DNA of 64,000 nt from Rhodopseudomonas_A palustris_F (GCF_000013745.1 NC_007925.1:186001-250000); one strand, 5' to 3'. Positions 44,564 to 52,542 are shown, counted from the stretch's first letter. Program-made: numbers and translations. Notes: generated by a model from the sequence alone, not told the origin.

Positions 44564-45514
44564 TCAGCTCCCGCTGTCGGTGCCGGCGATCGCCTTGGCG
44601 AAATCCGCCGCGGTGAACGGCGCCAGATCCTCGACGCTTTCGCCGACGCCGACGAAATGCACCGGCAGTTTGTATTTCTCCGCCAGCGCCACCAGAATGC
44701 CGCCGCGCGCCGTGCCGTCCAGCTTGGTCATCACCAGGCCGGTGACCCCAGCGGTACGTGAAAAAGCTTCGACCTGCGAGAGCGCATTTTGCCCCACCGT
44801 GGCGTCGAGCACAAGCAACACCGCATGCGGCGCGGTGGCGTCGACCTTCTTGATCACCCGCACCACCTTTTCGAGCTCGTTCATGAGTTCGGCCTTGTTC
44901 TGCAGCCGGCCCGCGGTGTCGATCAAGAGCACGTCGCGACGGTCGTCCTTCGCCGCGGTCAGCGCGGTGAAGGCGAGCCCCGCGGAGTCCGATCCTTGCG
45001 TGCCGGAGATCACCGGCGCGCCGGTGCGCTCGCCCCAGACTTTCAGCTGCTCGATCGCCGCGGCGCGGAACGTATCGCCCGCCGCCAGCATCACCTTGCG
45101 GCCCTCGGCTGCGAATTTCGCCGCGAGCTTGCCGATCGTGGTGGTCTTGCCGGAACCGTTGACGCCGACCATCAGGATCACGAACGGCTTGTGCGCCGCG
45201 TCGATCACCAGCGGCTGCGCCACCGGCGCCAGCACCTTCTCGACCTCGGCGGCGACGATGGTCTTGACGTCGCCCGCCGAAATCATCTTGTCGTAGCGGC
45301 CGACGCCGACCGCGGCGGCGATCCGGGCCGAGACCTCGGTGCCGAGATCGGCGCGCAGCAGCACGTCCTCGATCTCATCGAGCATCGCCCGGTCGAGCTT
45401 GCGCTTGGTGACGAATTCGGCGAGCGCGGTGCCGATCGAACTCGAGGTCCGCTTCAGGCCGCTGGACAGCCGGCGCCACCAACTCGGTTTTTTGGTTTCA
45501 GTCGTGTCGTTCAT
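44564..45514 (-). CDS. ftsY: Signal recognition particle receptor FtsY
   Basis: The 316-residue GTPase has an N domain (RLSSGLKRTSSSIGTALAEF) and a G domain. The motifs are GVNGSGKTTTIGKLAAKF (G1), DTFRAAAIEQLKVW, LIDTAGRLQNKAELMNEL and TKLDGTARGG. The acidic membrane-binding A domain is nearly absent, which is normal for alphaproteobacteria. FtsY docks ribosome-SRP complexes at the membrane; its partner gene ffh is at 52910. Only 28 nt separate its start from the divergent pseudouridine synthase gene. Confidence 0.97.
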   Translation of the reverse strand: MNDTTETKKPSWWRRLSSGLKRTSSSIGTALAEFVTKRKLDRAMLDEIEDVLLRADLGTEVSARIAAAVGVGRYDKMISAGDVKTIVAAEVEKVLAPVAQPLVIDAAHKPFVILMVGVNGSGKTTTIGKLAAKFAAEGRKVMLAAGDTFRAAAIEQLKVWGERTGAPVISGTQGSDSAGLAFTALTAAKDDRRDVLLIDTAGRLQNKAELMNELEKVVRVIKKVDATAPHAVLLVLDATVGQNALSQVEAFSRTAGVTGLVMTKLDGTARGGILVALAEKYKLPVHFVGVGESVEDLAPFTAADFAKAIAGTDSGS

Positions 45515-45542
45515 GATGAGGCTGTGTTAGCGGTTTCGCGCC

Positions 45543-46265
45543 ATGAGCGAAAGTCACCCTGAACCAACGGCTATGCCGGAACTGACCGCGGAGGAGATCC
45601 TGGCGCGGGTGCTGTACCGCGACGGGCTGATGCTGGTGATCGACAAGCCCGCCGGGCTGCCGGTGCACCGCGGCCCGAAGGGCGGCGCCAACCTAGAATC
45701 CTCGTTCGAGTTCCTGCGCTACGGGCTGCCGCGGCCGCCGGTGTTGGCGCATCGGCTGGACCGCGACACCTCGGGCTGCCTGGTGCTGGGGCGCCACCGC
45801 AAGGCCACCGCGTCGCTGGGGTTGTTGTTCAAGCACGGGCGGATTTCCAAGACCTATTGGGCAGTGGTCGAAGGCGGCCCGATCGAGGACGAAGGCACCA
45901 TTGAATTGCCGATCGGCCGGCTCAACGCCGAGCGCGGCTGGTGGCAGAAGATCGATCCGGAGGGCCAGCCCGCCACCACCAAATGGCGGGTGCTGGGCCG
46001 CGGCGACGGCCTCACCTGGCTGGCGCTGCAGCCGGTGACCGGGCGGACGCATCAGCTGCGGGTGCATAGCGCCGCGATGGGCTGGCCGATCGTCGGCGAC
46101 AATATCTATGGCAACGGCCCGCGGTTCGGCGAACCGACGCTGCATCTGCACGCCAGCGAAATCGTGATCCCAATCTCGCGCAACAAGCCGCCGATCGTGG
46201 TCACAGCACCAGCGCCGGTGCATCTGCATGCGCGGCTGCGCGGGTGTGGGTGGAACGGGGAGTAA
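45543..46265 (+). CDS. RluA-family RNA pseudouridine synthase
   Basis: The 240-residue enzyme has the RluA catalytic motif HRLDRDTSGCLVLG with the catalytic aspartate. Family segments include LMLVIDKPAGLPVHRGPKGG, KTYWAVVEGG and GRTHQLRVHSAAMGWPIVGD. It isomerises uridine in rRNA or tRNA; the target cannot be predicted. It has no S4 domain. The start could also be the ATG ten codons in (MPELTAEE). Confidence 0.92.
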   Translation: MSESHPEPTAMPELTAEEILARVLYRDGLMLVIDKPAGLPVHRGPKGGANLESSFEFLRYGLPRPPVLAHRLDRDTSGCLVLGRHRKATASLGLLFKHGRISKTYWAVVEGGPIEDEGTIELPIGRLNAERGWWQKIDPEGQPATTKWRVLGRGDGLTWLALQPVTGRTHQLRVHSAAMGWPIVGDNIYGNGPRFGEPTLHLHASEIVIPISRNKPPIVVTAPAPVHLHARLRGCGWNGE

Positions 46266-46320
46266 CGGCTTCCACGTCGCCGGTTTGACGGCCTTCGAGG
46301 ACGATCAAGGCGCTATCAGC

Positions 46321-46408
46321 GTCATGGCCGGGCTTGTCCCGGCCATCCACGGAAACAGACACTGCGGCGCAAGCGGGCGTGGATGCCCGGGACAAGCCCG
46401 GGCATGAC
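46321..46408. repeat. Palindromic extragenic repeat, family 3
   Basis: The 88-bp element starts GTCATGGCCGGGCTTGTCCC and ends GGGACAAGCCCGGGCATGAC. It lies between the convergent pseudouridine synthase gene and mtaB and could terminate both. Confidence 0.92.
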
Positions 46409-46472
46409 GTGGAGAGGTGGGGTGCTCGCTGGAATGATCGCCGCCCGGAAACGGTGAAGGATGCTCAGCCAG

Positions 46473-47735
46473 TCACACCGTCAATCTTGCCCCGTCATGC
46501 CCCGTGATCGTCAGCCGCCGCACTGCGCCGGGGGTGTCGCCGGCGATCGCCACGGGCAGAAAATGCTCGGTGCGGCCCTGGCTCGGGCTTTCGATCAAAA
46601 CCTCGCGCGCCGCGCCGATCTCAGCATCGAGCCGCCGCAGCAGCGCCGCGTCGCCGGCCTCGCGCAGCCGCTTGGCGCGCTGCTTGACGGCATTGCCATC
46701 GACTTGCGGCATCTTCGCCGCCGCGGTGCCGGGCCGCGGCGAGTACGGAAACACGTGCAGCAAGCTGAGGTCGCAGGCCTCGACCAGATCCAGCGAGCGG
46801 GCGAACATCTCGTCGGTCTCGGTCGGAAACCCGGCGATCAGGTCGGCGCCGAGCGCGATGTCCGGCCGCAGCCGGCGCAGCTGCGCGCAGAATTCGATCG
46901 CCTGGGCGCGGCAATGCCGCCGCTTCATCCGCTTCAGGATCAGATCGTCGCCGGACTGCAGCGACAGGTGCAGATGCGGCATCAGCCGCGGCTCATTGGC
47001 CACGACGTCCAGCAGGTCGGCATCCGCCTCGATCGAATCGATCGAGGAGATCCGCAGCCGCTGCAGTTCCGGCACTTCGCGCAGGATCTGCTTGGTGAGC
47101 AACCCGAGCGTCGGCGCGCCGGCGAGGTCGGCGCCGTAGCTGGTCAGATCGACCCCGGTCAGCACGATCTCGGCATGGCCGCGCTCCGTGAGCGCGCGGA
47201 CCTGCTCGACCGCCGCGGCCAGCGGCACCGAGCGCGAATTGCCCCGGCCGAACGGGATGATGCAGAAGGTGCAGCGATGGTCGCAACCGTTTTGCACCTG
47301 CACGAACACCCGCGGCAGCCCGCTCTGGTAGCCGTCCAAAAGATGCGGCGCCATCTCGCGCACCGCCATGATGTCGGCGACCGCGATCTTTTCCGCGCCC
47401 GGAACAGGGCCCGCCGCGAAGGCGGTTTGCGCTGCGCGCCAGGCGGTGCCGCGCATCTTGTCGTCATTGCCGAGCACGCGATCGACTTCGACCATGTCGG
47501 CGAACATCGCCGCCTGGGTCTGCGCGGCGCAGCCGGTGACGACGATGCGCGCGCTTGGCCGTTCGCGCTTCAGCCGGCGGATCGATTGCCGCGCCTGCGC
47601 CACCGCCTCGTTGGTCACCGCGCAGGAATTCACCACGATGGTGTCGGTGCAGCCGGCGGCTTCCGCCTGGCGCCGGATCAGTTCGGATTCGAAGGCGTTG
47701 AGCCGGCAGCCGAAGGTGACGACCTCGACGCTCAC
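46473..47735 (-). CDS. mtaB: tRNA t6A37 methylthiotransferase MtaB
   Basis: The 420-residue radical-SAM enzyme adds a methylthio group to t6A37 of tRNA. The N-terminal methylthiotransferase domain has conserved cysteines in VVTFGCRLNAFE, VVNSCAVTNEA and VVTGCAAQT. The radical-SAM cluster motif is NGCDHRCTFCIIPFGRG. A C-terminal TRAM-like part follows. The start is a GTG that overlaps the dapF stop (GTGA), so the genes are translationally coupled. The frame continues upstream through dapF only as a shadow. Confidence 0.95.
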   Translation of the reverse strand: MSVEVVTFGCRLNAFESELIRRQAEAAGCTDTIVVNSCAVTNEAVAQARQSIRRLKRERPSARIVVTGCAAQTQAAMFADMVEVDRVLGNDDKMRGTAWRAAQTAFAAGPVPGAEKIAVADIMAVREMAPHLLDGYQSGLPRVFVQVQNGCDHRCTFCIIPFGRGNSRSVPLAAAVEQVRALTERGHAEIVLTGVDLTSYGADLAGAPTLGLLTKQILREVPELQRLRISSIDSIEADADLLDVVANEPRLMPHLHLSLQSGDDLILKRMKRRHCRAQAIEFCAQLRRLRPDIALGADLIAGFPTETDEMFARSLDLVEACDLSLLHVFPYSPRPGTAAAKMPQVDGNAVKQRAKRLREAGDAALLRRLDAEIGAAREVLIESPSQGRTEHFLPVAIAGDTPGAVRRLTITGHDGARLTV

Positions 47736-48598
47736 GAAGCAGCAGCGGCGAACACCGCCGGATCGAAGCGGCCTTCGAATTCGAACGCCGCCGGGCCGGT
47801 CATCAGCACGTGGTCGTCGCTTGCGCGCCATTCGATGCCGAGTTCGCCGCCGGGCAGCGTGATGTGCACGACGCGGTTGACGCGCCGCAGCCGGGCCGCG
47901 GCGACCGCGGTGGCGCAGGCCGCCGAGCCGCAGGCTTTGGTCAAGCCGACGCCGCGCTCCCAGGTGCGGATCACGATGTGGTCGCGATCGACGATCTGCG
48001 CCAGCGTGATGTTGGCGCGCTCCGGAAAGATCGGGTGGTTCTCCAGCAGCGGCCCGAAACGCGCGAGATCGTGGGCATTGACGTCGTCGACCCAGAAGAT
48101 GGCGTGCGGATTGCCCATGCTGACCACCGACGGGGTGTGCAGCACCGGCGCGTCGATCGGACCGATCTGCAATTCGATCGACCGGGTGTCGCGAAATTCT
48201 TCCGCCAGCGGGATGTCTTTCCAGCCGAGCTTCGGCGGCCCCATGTCGACGGTGTAAAGATTGGGCGCCGGACGCCAGCAATTCAACAAGCCGGCCCGGG
48301 TCTCGAAGGTCAGCGCGTCGCTGGCCGAGGTCGCGAACACCTGCCGCGCGACGCAGCGCATGCCGTTGCCGCAGGCCGAGGATTCCGAGCCGTCATTGTT
48401 GTAGATCCGCACGAAGGCCTCGGTGCCGGGGGTGCGCGGCGGCTGCAACACCATCAGCTGATCGTACGGCACCTCCGAGGCGATCGCGCGGGCATCGGCG
48501 GCGCTGACCGCGACCGGGTGGTCGCGTAGATCGAGCACGACGATTTCGTTGCCGATGCCGTTCATCTTGCTGAAGCTGCGGTTTGCCAATTCGTTCAT
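47732..48598 (-). CDS. dapF: Diaminopimelate epimerase
   Basis: The enzyme of about 288 residues converts LL- to meso-diaminopimelate for lysine and peptidoglycan. Both catalytic cysteines are present, in SSACGNGMRC and in TKACGSAACATAVA. The start FSKMNGIGNEIVVLD is typical. The ATG at 48598 has AGGA 8 nt upstream; the ATG at 48604 is too close to it. It is the first gene of dapF-mtaB. Confidence 0.96.
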   Translation of the reverse strand: MNELANRSFSKMNGIGNEIVVLDLRDHPVAVSAADARAIASEVPYDQLMVLQPPRTPGTEAFVRIYNNDGSESSACGNGMRCVARQVFATSASDALTFETRAGLLNCWRPAPNLYTVDMGPPKLGWKDIPLAEEFRDTRSIELQIGPIDAPVLHTPSVVSMGNPHAIFWVDDVNAHDLARFGPLLENHPIFPERANITLAQIVDRDHIVIRTWERGVGLTKACGSAACATAVAAARLRRVNRVVHITLPGGELGIEWRASDDHVLMTGPAAFEFEGRFDPAVFAAAAS

Positions 48599-48818
48599 GA
48601 CCATGATCCTGCCGGAGTTATATGGCGAACGACGCCGGCTTGACCAGTGCGGCAGAACTGTGTCGGAGCGGAATGAACCAAGGGCGCAGCCCGCCGCCGA
48701 TCTGGCAGGGGACGAAATCCGCCGCCGCGTGTTAGCATGGCTGCGGATGGTCGCGTATATCGCGGGTTTGCAGGCTGCGGTCGCCGGGCGCGAGTTCGGG
48801 CATGACCTTGGGGAGATC

Positions 48819-49583
48819 ATGAGAATGGACGTTGCGCGTTGTTTTCGCCTGGCCGTGGCTGCGCCGCTGGCGACAGCCGGAATTCTGATCGGCGTCACCG
48901 GAGCGCTTGCGCAATCGCCGCCCGCGGTCCCCGCGCCGACGGCTTCGGAACCCACCAAATCCGCTGCCGAAGAGCCGGCCAAGCCGGCCGCGGCGCCGGC
49001 CAAACCCGCCGATCCCGCCAATCCGGCCGCGGCGACGCCGCCGACCCCTCCGCCGGCGGCCGCCGAGGCCCCGGTGACCCCGGCGCCGGGGACGCCTGCG
49101 CCGGCCGCGCCGGTGCAGACCGCCGATCCGTTCGGCGAGGAGATCACGCTCGCCGGCAAGAGCGTAGTGGTACTGAAGGGCAGCGCCAATTGGGATTCGG
49201 CGTTCGAGACCCTGGTCGAGTCGTTCAAGACGCTGACCGCGCTGCTCGACAAGCAGGCCATCAAGCCGGCCGGCAATGTGATGATCGTCTATACCTCGAC
49301 CGACGATACCGGCTTCACCTTTCAGGCGGAGATCCCGGTCGAGCAGGAGCCGAAGGATCTTGCGAAGAACATGAGCCTCGGCAAATCACCCGACGGCAAG
49401 GCGCTGAAATTCGTGCATCGCGGCTCCTACGACAATATGGACAACACCTACGAGGCGATCACCAATCACCTCGACGACAAGAAGCTGGAAGCCAAGGACA
49501 CCTTCGTCGAGGAATACATCACCGATCCATTGAAGACCGCGGAGGACAAGCTGGTGATCAACGTCTACGTGCCGCTGAAATGA
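48819..49583 (+). CDS. Secreted GyrI-like domain protein with proline/alanine-rich linker
   Basis: The 254-residue protein has a signal peptide (LAVAAPLATAGILIGVTGALAQ) and a long Pro/Ala/Lys-rich linker (about 35-100). A C-terminal domain of about 150 residues contains VVVLKGSANWDSAFETLVES and VEEYITDPLKTAEDKLVINV. This end resembles GyrI-like/SOUL-type effector-binding domains, here apparently in the periplasm. The ATG at 48819 is used; one at 48825 has better distance to the GGGGAG. The stop overlaps the next start (ATGA). Confidence 0.75.
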   Translation: MRMDVARCFRLAVAAPLATAGILIGVTGALAQSPPAVPAPTASEPTKSAAEEPAKPAAAPAKPADPANPAAATPPTPPPAAAEAPVTPAPGTPAPAAPVQTADPFGEEITLAGKSVVVLKGSANWDSAFETLVESFKTLTALLDKQAIKPAGNVMIVYTSTDDTGFTFQAEIPVEQEPKDLAKNMSLGKSPDGKALKFVHRGSYDNMDNTYEAITNHLDDKKLEAKDTFVEEYITDPLKTAEDKLVINVYVPLK

Positions 49584-50293
49584 ACAGCCTCGACTGCCGC
49601 AAGGCTCTGATCGGGCTGACCGCCCTCGCCGCGCTGACCGTCCCCGCGTTGGCGGATAGCATTCCGCCGCCGGCGGTTTCCGTGACCGGCGAAGCCAGCG
49701 TGTCGGTGCCGCCGGATCTGGCGAGCGTCGATGGCGGCGTCACCACCGAGGCCAAGACCGCGCGCGAGGCGTCTGACGCCAACAACGTCGCGATGGGCAA
49801 GGTGTTGCTGGCGTTGAAGGGCGCCGGCCTCGAGGACAAGGACCTGCAGACCTCGCGGCTGTCGCTACAGCCGCAATATGCCAACCAGAACCGGCCGGGC
49901 CCCAACGTCGTGGTCGGCTATCGCGCCACCAACCGGATCACCATCCGGCTGCGCGACGTCAGCAAGGTCGCCAGTGTGATCGATACGCTGGTGTCATCCG
50001 GCGCCAACGAGGTCGGCGGCATCGATTTCGCGGTCGCCGCCGCCTCCAAGCTGCTCGACGAGGCGCGCGACCAGGCGTTCGCCGACGCCCGCCGCAAGGC
50101 GGAGATCTACGCGCGCGCCGCCGGCGTCGCGCTCGGCGCACCGCTCAGCATTTCCGAAGACAGCGCGCCCGGCCCGATGCCGATGCGCAAGATGATGTTG
50201 GACCGCGCCGCCTCCGCCCCGGTGGCGCCGGGCGAAGAGACGCTGCGGGTCTCGGTCAGCGTGTCGTTCGCGATCAAGCCGGCGACGCCGTAG
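49580..50293 (+). CDS. Secreted SIMPL-domain (DUF541) protein
   Basis: The 237-residue protein has a signal peptide (ALIGLTALAALTVPALADS). The SIMPL domain follows: VSVTGEASVSVPPDLASVDG, SDANNVAMGKVLLALKGAGL, DLQTSRLSLQPQYA, and DARRKAEIYARAAGVALGAP. SIMPL proteins (BP26/YggE-like) form periplasmic ring-shaped oligomers; their role is not settled. It overlaps the GyrI-like gene by 4 bp, indicating that the two exported proteins are made together. Confidence 0.92.
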   Translation: MNSLDCRKALIGLTALAALTVPALADSIPPPAVSVTGEASVSVPPDLASVDGGVTTEAKTAREASDANNVAMGKVLLALKGAGLEDKDLQTSRLSLQPQYANQNRPGPNVVVGYRATNRITIRLRDVSKVASVIDTLVSSGANEVGGIDFAVAAASKLLDEARDQAFADARRKAEIYARAAGVALGAPLSISEDSAPGPMPMRKMMLDRAASAPVAPGEETLRVSVSVSFAIKPATP

Positions 50294-50334
50294 GTCAAAT
50301 GCGGCGAAGCCGATTAGGCACTTAAGCTCAACAC

Positions 50335-50422
50335 GTCATGGCCGCGCTCGTCGCGGCCATCCACGCCCACGAGCGATGCGGTGCCTGTTTCCGTGGATGG
50401 CCGGGACAAGCCCGGCCAAGAC
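50335..50422. repeat. Palindromic extragenic repeat, family 3
   Basis: The 88-bp element starts GTCATGGCCGCGCTCGTCGC and ends GGGACAAGCCCGGCCAAGAC. It follows the SIMPL gene and converges on the hydrolase gene. Confidence 0.88.
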
Positions 50423-50530
50423 GCGGAGAGGTGGTGACGTCTCGATAAGCCTGCAGTGTCCGGTCAGGCGCGCAGCGCGAGGGCTTCGGCTGCAACGTGC
50501 GCATGGCGTTGCCGCCCGGGGTGCGTCCGC

Positions 50531-51586
50531 TCAAATCTCCATCACCTGTCCGGGCTCGAGCACCGCGAATTTTTCGCGCGGCGTCCCTGCCGCATCGAGC
50601 GCCGCGCGCAGATCCTCAACGGGAGCGTCGATCGCCTCGTCGGTGAGCTGGAAGGTGCCGTGATGATGCGCCACCGCCTGCGCGGCGCCGCAATCGGCCA
50701 GCGCCTTGACCGCGTCGGCCGGATTCATGTGCTGGTCTTGCATGAACCAGCGCGGCTCGTAGGCGCCGATCGGCAGCAGCGCCAGCCGCAGCGGGCCGTG
50801 CGCCGCGCCGACGCGGCGAAAGTGCTTGCCGTCGCCATAGCCGGAATCGCAGACGATGTAGATGTTGCCGGCCGGGGTATGCAGCACGAAGCTCGCCCAC
50901 AGCGCCTTGTTGCGGTCGAACAAGCCGCGCGCGGTCCAGTGCCTGGTCGGCACCAGCGTCACCGCGACCCCGTCGCCGAGCTCGACGCGATCGTGCCAAT
51001 CGAAGGCCTCGGCGCGGATCGCCTTGTCGTGCGAGGTCATGGTGAGGTCGTTGCCGAGCGGGGTGATCACCCGCGGCGAATGCTTTGCAGCAAGCTTCGA
51101 CAGCGTCGGCAGATCGAGATGGTCGTAGTGGCCATGCGAGACCAGCACGACGTCGATCGGCGGCAAGGCCTCGAAGCCGATGCCCGGGGCGTTGTGGCGC
51201 TTCGGCCCGGCAAAGCTCACCGGTGAAGCGCGCTCCGACCACAACGGGTCGACCAGAATGTTCAGCCCCGCGGTCTGGATCAGCCAGCTGACGTGACCGA
51301 CGAACGACAGCCGCACTTTGTCGCCGTCGACGCGCCGCGGCGGCGTATCGGCGAACGGGCTCGGCGCCCAGTCCGGCCATTTCGCCTGGGTTCGCTTGAA
51401 CTGCCAGCGCAGCACATCGACGAGGCTGCGCGGCGGCGCGCCGTCGGGATCGAAAAACCGCGTGCCGTCGAAATGATCGGACAGCGGACCTTGGTAGTTG
51501 GGCATGCGGGAGATCCAGAATGATGAAAGGGCCGCAGCGGCGCCGCCGGCGAGCAAGGTCAGCAATGAGCGGCGGGTCAGCGGCAA
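50531..51586 (-). CDS. Metallo-beta-lactamase-fold hydrolase with Tat-like signal
   Basis: The 351-residue protein has the metal motif SHGHYDHLDLP and further ligands in FVLHTPAGNIYIVCDSGYGD and AVAHHHGTFQLTDE. The closest known type is the UlaG/NAPE-PLD-like group of phosphodiesterases or lactonases. The N-terminus (LTRRSLLTLLAGGAAAALSS) has a twin arginine before a hydrophobic stretch and could be a Tat signal. The substrate is unknown. Its start faces the puc promoter region. Confidence 0.88.
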   Translation of the reverse strand: MPLTRRSLLTLLAGGAAAALSSFWISRMPNYQGPLSDHFDGTRFFDPDGAPPRSLVDVLRWQFKRTQAKWPDWAPSPFADTPPRRVDGDKVRLSFVGHVSWLIQTAGLNILVDPLWSERASPVSFAGPKRHNAPGIGFEALPPIDVVLVSHGHYDHLDLPTLSKLAAKHSPRVITPLGNDLTMTSHDKAIRAEAFDWHDRVELGDGVAVTLVPTRHWTARGLFDRNKALWASFVLHTPAGNIYIVCDSGYGDGKHFRRVGAAHGPLRLALLPIGAYEPRWFMQDQHMNPADAVKALADCGAAQAVAHHHGTFQLTDEAIDAPVEDLRAALDAAGTPREKFAVLEPGQVMEI

Positions 51587-51734
51587 GGCTCAACCATCGG
51601 GCTTGAGAGGAGATGGCCGGATGACGGCGAGGCCTGGCCTATCTAGGTGGTTTGCCGAGCAACGCCAGCCTCAGCCGTACAATAGCACCACCCCTGCGAC
51701 TTAAGGCCGTGCGGGAAATTCGGCCGATGGCCAG

Positions 51735-51752
51735 TGTCATAGAAGATTGACA
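51735..51752. promoter_or_regulatory. PpsR/CrtJ binding site 1
   Basis: TGT-CATAGAAGATTG-ACA fits the PpsR/CrtJ consensus TGT-N12-ACA exactly. PpsR represses photosynthesis genes under oxygen. It lies 8 bp from site 2, the close spacing on which cooperative PpsR binding depends. Confidence 0.85.
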
Positions 51753-51760
51753 GAACTGAA

Positions 51761-51778
51761 TGTCATGTTGGATTGACA
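51761..51778. promoter_or_regulatory. PpsR/CrtJ binding site 2, overlapping the puc -35 element
   Basis: TGT-CATGTTGGATTG-ACA again fits TGT-N12-ACA exactly. Its right end is part of TTGACA (51773-51778), a perfect -35 hexamer, so bound PpsR would block RNA polymerase. The two sites are 26 bp apart centre to centre and share most of their inner sequence. Confidence 0.87.
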
Positions 51779-51800
51779 AAAATTCCTGTCAGGATAATCA
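51773..51800 (+). promoter_or_regulatory. Putative sigma-70-type promoter of pucBA
   Basis: A perfect -35 hexamer TTGACA is followed, after 16 bp, by TAATCA (51795-51800). A GATAAT (51793-51798) lies in the same place at a shorter spacing. Transcription would start near 51807, giving a leader of about 210 nt before pucB. Confidence 0.6.
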
Positions 51801-52017
51801 TGCATCACTTGATCGTGAAAAGCCGGACAGGCGATTTTGCGATCAAGGCGGAGAATTGCATCGGCGTGCGTTGCTGACACGGAGTGGGCGGCGCGGGCGT
51901 GGCGATCCACCGAACACCGTAGCTGGACCGGGCGAACCTTTGGTTCGGCATAGCAGCAGGAATACCCACGTGCGGGTTCAGCACGAAATTGGTCGTAGTC
52001 TCTCAGGAGGTTAAGTT

Positions 52018-52173
52018 ATGGCAGAGGATCTGAACAAGGTCTGGCCGACGGGTCTGACAATCGCGGAGTCCGAAGAGCTCCATAAGCATGTGATCGACGG
52101 CACCCGCGTGTTCGGCGCGATCGCGATCGTCGCTCACTTTCTGGCGTACGTCTATTCGCCGTGGCTGAAGTAA
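52018..52173 (+). CDS. pucB: Light-harvesting complex 2 beta polypeptide
   Basis: The 51-residue protein has the LH2 beta layout. A polar N-terminus (MAEDLNKVWPTGLTIAESEE) is followed by His22 near the B800 site. One membrane helix (VFGAIAIVAHFLAYVYSPWL) carries His40, which binds a B850 bacteriochlorophyll. The last residue is Lys where many Rhodopseudomonas copies end in His. It pairs with PucA into a ring of alpha-beta dimers. AGGAGG lies 7 nt upstream. The gene is first in a two-gene unit behind PpsR sites. Confidence 0.97.
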   Translation: MAEDLNKVWPTGLTIAESEELHKHVIDGTRVFGAIAIVAHFLAYVYSPWLK

Positions 52174-52189
52174 GTAAGGGGGATCGAAC

Positions 52190-52393
52190 ATGAATCAAGC
52201 TCGTGTCTGGACCGTCGTTAACCCGACCGTCGGCCTGCCGCTGCTGCTCGGCAGCGTCACCGTGATCGCGATTCTGGTGCACTTCGCCGTTCTCGAGAAC
52301 ACCACCTGGTTCTCGGGCTACTGGAATGGCGCCGCCAAGACCGCCACTGCCGCGCCGGCCGTGGCCCCGGTCGTCGCTCCGGCGAAGAAGTAA
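52190..52393 (+). CDS. pucA: Light-harvesting complex 2 alpha polypeptide
   Basis: The 67-residue protein begins MNQARVWTVVNPTVGLPLLL, typical of LH2 alpha, with the N-terminal Met available to bind B800. His31 in the membrane helix (GSVTVIAILVHFAVL) binds B850. Tyr44 and Trp45, which hydrogen-bond B850 in high-light LH2, are both kept. Residues 36-43 (ENTTWFSG) differ from the common SHTTWFPA form. The C-terminal tail is a long Ala/Pro/Val stretch ending in KK. It starts 16 nt after pucB. Confidence 0.97.
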   Translation: MNQARVWTVVNPTVGLPLLLGSVTVIAILVHFAVLENTTWFSGYWNGAAKTATAAPAVAPVVAPAKK

Positions 52394-52424
52394 CAGCCTG
52401 TTCGCAAGCTGAATTCCTAGAGAC

Positions 52425-52462
52425 CCACCGGAGATCCCCTGGCAACGGGGGATTTTCGGTGG
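52425..52462 (+). terminator. Stem-loop after pucA, possible terminator or mRNA stabiliser
   Basis: CCACCG pairs with CGGTGG and ATCCCC with GGGGAT, separated by small symmetric bulges of 3 nt. There is no T-run after it, so it may stabilise the pucBA message rather than terminate it. Confidence 0.5.
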
Positions 52463-52490
52463 CAGGGATTATTCAGGGATTCTCGACAAG

Positions 52491-52542
52491 GAATCTTGGC
52501 AAAGAATCTTGGCAAAGAATCTTGGCAAGTAACCTCGGCAAG
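52491..52542. repeat. 13-bp tandem repeat (GAATCTTGGCAAA)
   Basis: Two perfect units (52491-52516) are followed by a third with one change (GAATCTTGGCAAG) and a fourth, degenerate one (TAACCTCGGCAAG). The array is in unique, non-coding sequence between pucA and ffh and is less GC-rich than its surroundings. Confidence 0.9.

Larger units (their letters stand above)
51587..52017. other. Regulatory region and long leader upstream of pucB
   Basis: This 431-bp region between the divergent hydrolase gene and pucB contains no gene. It holds two PpsR sites (51735 and 51761) and a promoter near 51773-51800. A leader of about 200 nt follows and ends in AGGAGG at 52005-52010, 7 nt before the pucB ATG. 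Confidence 0.8.

Noticed and set aside
46461..48257. 598-codon open frame on the plus strand across mtaB and dapF
   Set aside because: It is antisense to two conserved genes and Arg/Ala/Asp-rich without motifs.
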